NCBI RefSeq assembly: GCF_024206475.1
Contig: NZ_JAMBPR010000041.1
Coordinates: 17,474-81,473 of the forward strand
Reading direction: 5' to 3'
DNA length: 64,000 nt
Source: Paraburkholderia sp. CNPSo 3274
GTDB taxonomy: Bacteria; Pseudomonadota; Gammaproteobacteria; Burkholderiales; Burkholderiaceae
Of this stretch, positions 57,713-64,000 are shown piece by piece. The first letter of the stretch is position 1. Every line of letters starts with the position of its first letter. Both the position numbers and the translations under genes were made by a program. The notes under the pieces are model-generated. The model saw only the letters and a program-made list of their open reading frames with translations. It was not told where the DNA came from and ran no database searches.

Positions 57713-59419
57713 TCAGAGCGCAGCGTGCTCCACCACGAGCTGCACGCGCGACACGCCATTCCAGGTGTCGCGCACGAGCCGGTAGGCGACCGTGGTGTGC
57801 TGCGGCAGCGATTCCGTGTGGTTGAACCAGATCGCGTTGAAGCGTTGGCGTCCGCGCAGCAGTTGCAGCTTGAGGTGCTTGTCCTTCACGAGCGCCTGCG
57901 AGGCCACCTCGAATTCGCCCGAGAATACGGGCGCTGGGAAGCCCTGGCCCCACACGGCGGCGTCGAGCATCTCCACGAAATCGGGCGTGAAGTAGGCGTC
58001 TTCGAGATCGCCGTCGGTTTCGACAATGCGCGCGAGCGCCTCTTCGGTGAGCCATTCGCGGCCCACGCGCTCGAAGGCGGCAGCAAAGCGCGGCACGTCC
58101 GCCGCGGCGATCGTCATACCCGCGGCCATCGCGTGGCCGCCGAACTTCTGGATCAGACCGGGCTCGCGCTTGCTGATCAGATCGACCGCGTCGCGCAGAT
58201 GGAAACCGGGGATCGAACGGCCCGAGCCCTTCACGAGTTCGCCGCCGTCGTCGGCAGGCGCGAAGGTGAACGAGGGGCGGTGGAAGCGCTCCTTGAGCCG
58301 TCCCGCGACGATGCCGATCACGCCCTGGTGCCAGCCTTCGTTGAACAGCGTGAGCGTGGCTTTGCCCTGCGGATCGACGTCGGCGAGATCGGCTAGCGCC
58401 TGCTGCTGCATGCCGGCTTCGATCTCGCGGCGCTCGCGGTTCATGCCCTCGAGCTGCTGCGCCAGTTCCCAGGCGCGGCCCACGTCGTCGGTGGTCAGGC
58501 ACTCGATGCCGAGCGACATGTCCGAGAGCCGGCCGGCCGCATTCAGGCGCGGGCCGAGCGCGAAGCCGAAGTCGAAGCCCGACGCGCTTTTCGCGTCGCG
58601 GCCCGCAGCGCGAAAGAGCGCCGCGATGCCCGGCTGCATGCGGCCGTTGCGCACGCGCTGCAAGCCTTGCGCGACCAGCACGCGGTTGTTGCAGTCGAGC
58701 TTCACGACGTCGGCGACGGTGCCGAGCGCGACGAGATCGAGCAGGCCGTCGAGGCGCGGCTCCGGCTTGCCATCGCTGAATGCGCCGCGTTTGCGCAATT
58801 CCGCGCGCAGCGCTAGCAGGGTATAGAACATCACGCCCACACCCGCGATGCACTTGCTCGGAAACTCGCAGCCCGGCTGGTTCGGATTGACGATGGCGCG
58901 CGCGTCGGGGAGCGTGTCGCCGGGCAGGTGGTGGTCGGTCACGAGCACCTCGATGCCGAGCGCGTTGGCGGCTTCGACGCCTTCCACGCTGGCGATGCCG
59001 TTGTCCACCGTGATCAGGACGTCGGGTGGGCCGCCTTTACCTTGGGCGGCGAGGGCGACGATCTCCGGCGTGAGGCCGTAGCCATACTCGAAACGGTTCG
59101 GCACCAGATAGTCGATCTGCGCGCCGAACATGCGCAGGCCGCGTACGGCCACGGCGCAGGCCGTCGCGCCGTCGCAGTCGTAGTCGGCGACCACGAGCAT
59201 GCGGCACTCCGCTTCGAGCGCGTCGGCGAGCAGCGTGGCGGCCTCGTCGATGCCCTTCATACCCATGGGCGGGATGAGGCGCGCGAGGCCGGTTTCGATC
59301 TCGTCGGGCTGGCAAACGCCGCGCGAGGCGTAGAGGCGCGCGAGCACCGGATGCAGGCCGTGGCGCACGAGCGCTTCGGTGTCGGCGGGCGAGCAGGCGC
59401 GGGTGACGATTTGGGTCAT
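57713..59419 (-). CDS. recJ: Single-stranded-DNA exonuclease RecJ
   Basis: 568 residues, near E. coli RecJ (577). The DHH phosphoesterase motifs are VVADYDCDGATACAV, TVDNG and VTDHHLPGD; the DHHA1 domain has GGHAMAAGMTI. It degrades 5' single strands in RecF-pathway recombination and mismatch repair. It is upstream of prfB on the same strand, as is common in betaproteobacteria. Confidence 0.97.
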   Translation of the reverse strand: MTQIVTRACSPADTEALVRHGLHPVLARLYASRGVCQPDEIETGLARLIPPMGMKGIDEAATLLADALEAECRMLVVADYDCDGATACAVAVRGLRMFGAQIDYLVPNRFEYGYGLTPEIVALAAQGKGGPPDVLITVDNGIASVEGVEAANALGIEVLVTDHHLPGDTLPDARAIVNPNQPGCEFPSKCIAGVGVMFYTLLALRAELRKRGAFSDGKPEPRLDGLLDLVALGTVADVVKLDCNNRVLVAQGLQRVRNGRMQPGIAALFRAAGRDAKSASGFDFGFALGPRLNAAGRLSDMSLGIECLTTDDVGRAWELAQQLEGMNRERREIEAGMQQQALADLADVDPQGKATLTLFNEGWHQGVIGIVAGRLKERFHRPSFTFAPADDGGELVKGSGRSIPGFHLRDAVDLISKREPGLIQKFGGHAMAAGMTIAAADVPRFAAAFERVGREWLTEEALARIVETDGDLEDAYFTPDFVEMLDAAVWGQGFPAPVFSGEFEVASQALVKDKHLKLQLLRGRQRFNAIWFNHTESLPQHTTVAYRLVRDTWNGVSRVQLVVEHAAL

Positions 59420-59452
59420 GCGTGAGCGCGGAAAAAAGAGGTCATTCGGAGA

Positions 59453-60568
59453 TCATTCGATAAAGAGCGACGCGAACAGGCGGCGTCGCCAGAACTTGCG
59501 TAAATCGCCGCGCGTGATGGACAGCGTGACCGAGCCGGTGTCGCCGCACAACGTGAGGTCGAGCGTACCGAGCGCGCCCGTTTGGAGCGCCGTGAGGGCG
59601 GGCGCGAACCAGTCGCGCTCCAGTTGAGCAAACGCGGCGTTCCAGCGGCCCCAGTCCTGCTGGATGAAGGCCGCCGAGAACGGATCGAGTTCGACGAGCG
59701 TCGCGCCGGTGCCCGAACCATTGTCGAGCGAGGTTGCGAGCGCGGCGAAGGTCGCGGGCGCAGCGCCAACTTCCGCTTTCGCGGCGAGTGCCAGGCCGCG
59801 CGTGGCGGCCGCATCGGAGCGCACGCGCGCATACGGGCTCGTGACGGTGCGCAGCGCGCCTTGCGCGTGGAACCAGATCGAATTGACGGCGGGCAGCCCG
59901 CGCGCTTCGCGTGCCTCGTTCACAGGATGCTCGAACCACGCCATCTGCACTTCGTTCTGCATCTTCATCCAGGCACGCGAACGCTGGCCCGAATGGGCCT
60001 CGTGCGGCAGCCAGATCTCGATGTTGCGGCCGCTCGCGCGCAAGGGCGACGCGCCCGCGAGCGTGCCGAACGCATCCGACGAGAGATACCAGCGCTGCGG
60101 TGTGGGTGCCTCGATGCGCACGCCCAGTTCTTCGATCAGCGGGCGGGCGACGGTGTAGAGCGTGGCGGCGTCGGCGTCGGCGAGTTCCAGCGAGGCGGGG
60201 TCGATCAGCACCAGATGATCGTGCGCGATGCGCACATGCACGGGCTGCACGCACGCCCACGTGGCGTCGCCGGGCGTGCCGCCATCGGCGAGCAGCATGT
60301 AGGGCGCAAGCGGCGCTTCGTCGTCGGCGCCCGGCGCGGGTGTCGCGTTGTTCGCGCTCGCCGGACCGAGCGCGCCGAACTGGCGCGCGACCCAGCGCTC
60401 GTGCGGCAGCGTGCGCTGGAAGTCCTCGCCGATCACCTGTTCGCCGAGTGTCGCTCGCGCAACCAGTTTCGCGAGCGCCGGGTATTCGAGGCCCGCGAGC
60501 GCGGTGGAGGCGGCCGCCGCGGAGGGCAAGGCAAACGGGACGAGGAGATGGAGTCGGTCGGCGGGCAT
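59453..60568 (-). CDS. Conserved phosphoglycerate-mutase-like protein
   Basis: 371 residues from ATG 60568. The protein begins MPADRLHLLVPFALPSAAAA and contains SSDAFGTLAGASPLRASGRN, WMKMQNEVQMAWFEHPVNEARE and LPAVNSIWFHAQGAL. It is a conserved betaproteobacterial protein often labelled phosphoglycerate mutase (COG4255 type), a label I cannot confirm; no metal-binding set of the iPGM fold was recognised. A TACAAT (60579-60584, minus) overlaps the ATG at 60580, so the later ATG 60568 is preferred. It is next to recJ and divergent from lolC. Confidence 0.7.
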   Translation of the reverse strand: MPADRLHLLVPFALPSAAAASTALAGLEYPALAKLVARATLGEQVIGEDFQRTLPHERWVARQFGALGPASANNATPAPGADDEAPLAPYMLLADGGTPGDATWACVQPVHVRIAHDHLVLIDPASLELADADAATLYTVARPLIEELGVRIEAPTPQRWYLSSDAFGTLAGASPLRASGRNIEIWLPHEAHSGQRSRAWMKMQNEVQMAWFEHPVNEAREARGLPAVNSIWFHAQGALRTVTSPYARVRSDAAATRGLALAAKAEVGAAPATFAALATSLDNGSGTGATLVELDPFSAAFIQQDWGRWNAAFAQLERDWFAPALTALQTGALGTLDLTLCGDTGSVTLSITRGDLRKFWRRRLFASLFIE

Positions 60569-60897
60569 GATGGTGCGCATTGTACTTCGGCGCTCCGTGC
60601 GTCGGGCGGCCCTCGGGCGTGCCGCAACGGCACTGCAGCGGCCCGTTATGCTCGCGCTGCGGCACTTGTGGGCGAATTGCGGCTCGAAGGAGAGGGCGGG
60701 CAAACGCCTCCCGGCGGTGGGGTTCTCACGCGTGAAAGTTCATGGGAACTCCGTCGAATATCCGTGACCCGCCGCCAGTGTGGCAAACTTCGCGGTTGAT
60801 CGCCGCCCGACCCGGCACGATATTCTCCGGCCGTCCGGCGCACTGGCCCCAGGGTCAATACGGCGCCGGAGCGCAACGAAGACGCAAAAGGATTCGC

Positions 60898-62151
60898 TTG
60901 AAACTTCCCTACGAATGGCAGATAGGCTGGCGCTACACCCGCGCCGGCAAACGCACGACCGGCAACGGGTTCATCTCGTTCATCGCGCTCATTTCGATGT
61001 CGGGCATCGCGCTCGGCGTCGCGGCGCTGATCGTCGTGCTCTCGGTGATGAACGGCTTCCAGCGCGACGTGCGCGACCGCATGCTCTCCGTGCTCGCGCA
61101 CATCGAGATCTTTTCGCCCACGGGCACGATGCCCGACTGGCAGCTCACCGCGAAGGAAGCGAAGACCAATCCCGAAGTCATCGGCGCGGCGCCCTACGTG
61201 GACGCCCAGGCGCTGCTTACGCGCGGCGACAGCGTGAACGGCGTCGCGCTGCGCGGCATCGAGCCTTCCGAAGAGCCGCAGGTTTCGGACATCGGCAAGG
61301 AAATGAAGGCGGGCAGCCTGAACGATCTCACGCCCGGCAGCTTCGGCATCGTGCTCGGCGCGGATCTCGCCGTGAACCTGGGCGTGACGGTGGGCGACAA
61401 GGTCACGCTCGTCGCGCCCGAGGGTTCGATCACGCCGGCCGGCATGTTGCCGCGCCTGAAGCAGTTCACGGTGATGGGCGTGTTCGAGTCGGGCCACTAC
61501 GAGTACGACAGCACGCTCGCGCTCACCAACATCCGCGACGCCGAAGTGCTTTATCGCTTAGGCGCGCCAAGCGGCGTGCGCCTGCGTCTGAAGGACATGC
61601 AGCGCGCGCCAGCGGTGGCGCGCCAGCTCGTGCATACACTCTCGGGCGACCTCTATATCCGCGACTGGACGCAGCAGAACAAGACCTGGTTCTCGGCCGT
61701 GCAGATCGAAAAACGCATGATGTTCATCATTCTCACGCTCATCATCGCGGTCGCGGCGTTCAATCTCGTTTCGTCTCTCGTCATGACCGTCACCAACAAG
61801 CAGGCCGATATTGCAATCCTGCGCACGCTCGGCGCGCAGCCGGGTTCGATCATGAAGATCTTCGTCGTGCAGGGCGTGACGATCGGCTTCGTCGGCACGG
61901 CCATCGGCATCGCGCTCGGTTGCCTGATCGCGTGGAGCATTCCATGGAGCGTGCCGGCGATCGAGCATTTGCTCGGCATCCAGTTCTTGCCGCCTTCGGT
62001 TTATTTCATCAGCGAGCTGCCTTCGGAACTCGTGGCTTCCGACGTGATGCGCATCGGCGCGATCGCGTTCGTGCTGTCCGCGCTCGCCACGCTCTATCCG
62101 AGCTGGCGCGCGGCCAAGGTTCGTCCCGCGGAGGCGCTGCGCTATGAATGA
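60898..62151 (+). CDS. lolC: Lipoprotein-releasing ABC transporter permease LolC/LolE
   Basis: 417 residues. It has a TTG start at 60898 with AAAGGA 5 nt upstream (KLPYEWQIGWRYTRAGKRTTGNGFIS next). One N-terminal TM, a large periplasmic domain (about 50-265) and three C-terminal TMs form the MacB/FtsX-type permease. With LolD it extracts lipoproteins from the inner membrane and hands them to LolA. The single permease suggests a LolF-like homodimer. An in-frame ATG at 60742 is upstream of any ribosome site. Confidence 0.93.
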   Translation: MKLPYEWQIGWRYTRAGKRTTGNGFISFIALISMSGIALGVAALIVVLSVMNGFQRDVRDRMLSVLAHIEIFSPTGTMPDWQLTAKEAKTNPEVIGAAPYVDAQALLTRGDSVNGVALRGIEPSEEPQVSDIGKEMKAGSLNDLTPGSFGIVLGADLAVNLGVTVGDKVTLVAPEGSITPAGMLPRLKQFTVMGVFESGHYEYDSTLALTNIRDAEVLYRLGAPSGVRLRLKDMQRAPAVARQLVHTLSGDLYIRDWTQQNKTWFSAVQIEKRMMFIILTLIIAVAAFNLVSSLVMTVTNKQADIAILRTLGAQPGSIMKIFVVQGVTIGFVGTAIGIALGCLIAWSIPWSVPAIEHLLGIQFLPPSVYFISELPSELVASDVMRIGAIAFVLSALATLYPSWRAAKVRPAEALRYE

Positions 62152-62875
62152 CCGTCAATCGCTCATCGCGGCGGCTGGTGACTATCCGTATGTGCTGGAA
62201 GCGCACGGCGTCTCGAAGGTGTTTGGCCAGGGCCCGCTTGCCGTGCAGGTGCTGCACGACACCGATCTGAAAGTGAAGCGCGGCGAGAAGCTCGCTGTGG
62301 TTGGCGCGTCGGGCTCGGGCAAAAGCACGCTGCTGCACGTGCTCGGCGGACTCGACGAGCCGGGCGCGGGCAAGGTCTCGGTGCTCGGCAAGCCGTTCAC
62401 CGAGCTATCCGAGCGCGAGCGCAACGAACTGCGCAATCGCGCGCTGGGCTTCGTCTATCAGTTCCATCATCTGCTGCCGGAGTTTTCGGCGCTCGACAAC
62501 GTGGCAATGCCGCTGCGCATTCGCCGCATGACGCAGGAAGCCGCGCGTGCCGAGGCGATGCAGATCCTGGAACGCGTGGGCCTCTCGCATCGCGCGCGCA
62601 ACCGGCCGGGCGAGCTGTCGGGCGGCGAGCGCCAGCGCGTGGCCGTCGCGCGCGCACTCGTGACGAAGCCCGCCTGCGTGCTCGCCGACGAGCCCACGGG
62701 CAACCTCGACGGCGCGACAGCGGACAATGTCTTCAACCTGATGCTCGAACTCTCCGACCAGTTCGATACGAGCTTCGTGATCGTCACGCATGATTCTGAA
62801 CTCGCGGCGCGTTGCGACCGCATCGTGCGCTTGCGCGACGGCATGCTGCACGAGGAACCGGTCGTACCGGTCTGA
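62144..62875 (+). CDS. lolD: Lipoprotein-releasing ABC transporter ATPase LolD
   Basis: 243 residues. Walker A GASGSGKST, signature LSGGERQRVAVARAL, Walker B VLADEPTGNLD and the H-loop His in VTHDSE. Start codon overlaps the end of lolC by 8 nt, indicating translational coupling. It powers lipoprotein release by LolC/E. Confidence 0.96.
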   Translation: MNDRQSLIAAAGDYPYVLEAHGVSKVFGQGPLAVQVLHDTDLKVKRGEKLAVVGASGSGKSTLLHVLGGLDEPGAGKVSVLGKPFTELSERERNELRNRALGFVYQFHHLLPEFSALDNVAMPLRIRRMTQEAARAEAMQILERVGLSHRARNRPGELSGGERQRVAVARALVTKPACVLADEPTGNLDGATADNVFNLMLELSDQFDTSFVIVTHDSELAARCDRIVRLRDGMLHEEPVVPV

Positions 62876-62896
62876 GCCTTCCTGCGAGTGAGCGCC

Positions 62897-63685
62897 ATGT
62901 GGATCGACACGCACTGCCATCTCGACGCCGCCGAGTTCGACGCTGACCGCGACGCGGTCGCGTCGGCGGCGCACGCGGCGGGCGTGTCGCGCATCGTGAT
63001 CCCGGCGGTGGCGCGCGAGAACTTCGAGGTGGTGCGCGCGCTCGCGCACCGCACCGGCGGCGCGGTTTACGCGCTCGGTATTCACCCGCTCTACACGCCG
63101 CAGGCGCGTGACGAAGACCTTGAAGTGTTGCGCCGCGAGATCGAGGCGAGTCTCGATGATCCGCGCTTCGTCGGCATCGGCGAGATCGGGCTCGATTACT
63201 TTGTGCCGGGGCTCGACGATGTCCGTCAACAGCACTTCTACGATGCCCAGTTGCGCCTTGCGCGCGAGTTCGACTTGCCGGCGATCTGCCATGTGCGCAA
63301 GTCGCAGGATCAGGTGCTCAAGGGGCTGCGCCGCAACGGTGTGAAAAGCGGTATCGCGCATGCGTTCAACGGCAGCTTCCAGCAGGCGCGAGCGTTCATC
63401 GATCAGGGGATGCATCTGGGCTTCGGCGGCAATGTGACGTTCGAGCGCGCGCTGCAGATCCGCAGGCTCGCGCAGCAGTTGCCGCTCGAGGCAATCGTCA
63501 TGGAAACCGATGCGCCGGATATCTCACCCGCCTGGCTTTATCGCGAGCGCAACGCGCCCGACCAGGTGCCGCGCATCGGCGCCGTGCTCGCGGGCTTGAG
63601 GGGCTTGAGCCCCGAGGAACTCGCACTTGGCACGACGGCTAACGCGGCGGCTGCGCTGCCGCGGCTGGCGCTTTCGTCTGCATAA
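62897..63685 (+). CDS. TatD-family deoxyribonuclease
   Basis: 262 residues. THCHLDAAEFD (metal His pair), GEIGLDYF (Glu), CHVRKSQDQ, HAFNGSF and METDAPD: the complete metal set of TatD/YcfH hydrolases. Such enzymes have 3'-5' exonuclease activity and link to DNA repair. ATG 62897 is chosen; GTG 62888, three codons upstream, is possible. Follows lolD after 21 bp, so it is probably in the lol operon. Confidence 0.93.
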   Translation: MWIDTHCHLDAAEFDADRDAVASAAHAAGVSRIVIPAVARENFEVVRALAHRTGGAVYALGIHPLYTPQARDEDLEVLRREIEASLDDPRFVGIGEIGLDYFVPGLDDVRQQHFYDAQLRLAREFDLPAICHVRKSQDQVLKGLRRNGVKSGIAHAFNGSFQQARAFIDQGMHLGFGGNVTFERALQIRRLAQQLPLEAIVMETDAPDISPAWLYRERNAPDQVPRIGAVLAGLRGLSPEELALGTTANAAAALPRLALSSA

Positions 63686-63919
63686 TCGTTTTCAGGGTGG
63701 CGTGCACAACGTGCATTGAGCGCGGCGCGATTGACGCGGTCCGTGCATTCAGCCCCCTCGTTGCGAGGAGGCAGGATGCGGGCGATTTGGGGCGGGTTTG
63801 CGCTGGGCGTGATTGCCTTGCAGCGACAGGCTGCGTTACCGGGGGCGGGCGCGTGGGTCGGGCTCGTTCGTAAGCGATCCATTATCGACGTCTACCCAAT
63901 GCGACTCTGAGCGAGGAGC

Positions 63920-63953
63920 ATAGGTGTCCACCTATTTGGAGGTGGACACCTAT
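63920..63953 (+). repeat. Perfect 14-bp inverted repeat over the tnpA ribosome site
   Basis: Arms 63920-63933 (ATAGGTGTCCACCT) and 63940-63953, loop ATTTGG. The GGAGG at 63938-63942 sits in the loop and stem, and the AT of the ATG is the stem end, so the hairpin would hide the start of tnpA when formed. Confidence 0.85.
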
Positions 63954-64000
63954 GGCTGACAAAGACTCAGGGTTGAGGGTGGTTCGGCAAAGCAGGGATG
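63952..64000 (+). CDS. IS66-family TnpA-like protein (N-terminus only)
   Basis: The first 16 residues MADKDSGLRVVRQSRD run off the right edge. GGAGG lies 9 nt upstream. The sequence resembles the N-terminus of IS66 accessory TnpA (OrfA) proteins, which carry a helix-turn-helix a little further on. Length and function cannot be checked here. Confidence 0.55.
   Translation, partial: MADKDSGLRVVRQSRD

Larger units (their letters stand above)
63870..64000 (+). mobile_element. Left end of an IS66-family insertion sequence (truncated by window)
   Basis: GTAAGCG at 63870 equals the conserved outer end of IS66 inverted repeats. About 80 bp further in begins a frame resembling the first accessory gene of IS66 elements. 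The rest of the element lies outside the window. IS66 elements make 8-bp target repeats; the candidate copy here is 63862-63869. Confidence 0.65.

Noticed and set aside
63716..63910. A 64-codon frame after tatD
   Set aside because: It spans the IS66 boundary, has no family resemblance and is best seen as chance.

Overview
The window is about 64 kb of GC-rich chromosome from a betaproteobacterium of the Burkholderiaceae, most likely Paraburkholderia or a close relative. The signs are the codon use, betaproteobacterial protein signatures (a lipoyl-bearing E3 in aceE-aceF-lpdA, a PHB phasin, an isc operon ending in iscX), and typical neighbourhoods (argA/hrpA, glnA-ntrB-ntrC, lolCD-tatD). Nearly all of it is core, densely packed and intact. 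The only mobile DNA is the left end of an IS66-type element at the right edge (63870 onward).

Layout. 1-12 kb: the N-terminus of a ProP-like MFS transporter, argA-yggX divergent from hrpA, a YVTN propeller protein with a sterol-desaturase-type hydroxylase, an EI24 membrane protein, a stand-alone CinA-N protein and a rhodanese. 12-17 kb: the nitrogen module glnA-ntrB-ntrC, with NtrC-like boxes and a sigma-54 promoter before glnA. 17-29 kb: a prolyl oligopeptidase, exonuclease III, an SDR, a DsbA-like isomerase, nitronate monooxygenase with a divergent PadR regulator, initiator tRNA-fMet, an Asp/Glu racemase, SOS-boxed dinB, a CodA-like deaminase and prlC. 29-41 kb: folD, a FixL/FixJ-type two-component pair, the pyruvate dehydrogenase operon and the phasin gene. 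41-47 kb: a PBP7-like endopeptidase, an IclR regulator divergent from lutAB, a small membrane protein behind a large hairpin, and a low-molecular-weight tyrosine phosphatase. 47-54 kb: iscR-iscS-iscU-iscA / hscB-hscA-fdx-iscX with two IscR boxes on the promoter. 54-64 kb: a glycine-zipper protein, lysS, prfB with its programmed frameshift, recJ, a conserved phosphoglycerate-mutase-like gene, lolC-lolD, a TatD nuclease and the IS66 end.

How it fits together. Several complete modules carry readable control DNA: nitrogen assimilation, [Fe-S] assembly with IscR feedback, SOS mutagenesis, PHB granule control and a PadR-repressed flavoenzyme. No CRISPR, prophage, toxin-antitoxin or defence system was seen. 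The most unusual points are regulatory: start codons 6-10 nt behind -10 hexamers at several genes (including a palindromic -10 shared by argA and hrpA), and two hairpins that enclose ribosome-binding sites (46427-46494 and the IS66 tnpA start). There is also a CodA-like deaminase with Cys at the position of E. coli Asp314. No wholly new system could be shown from the sequence alone.
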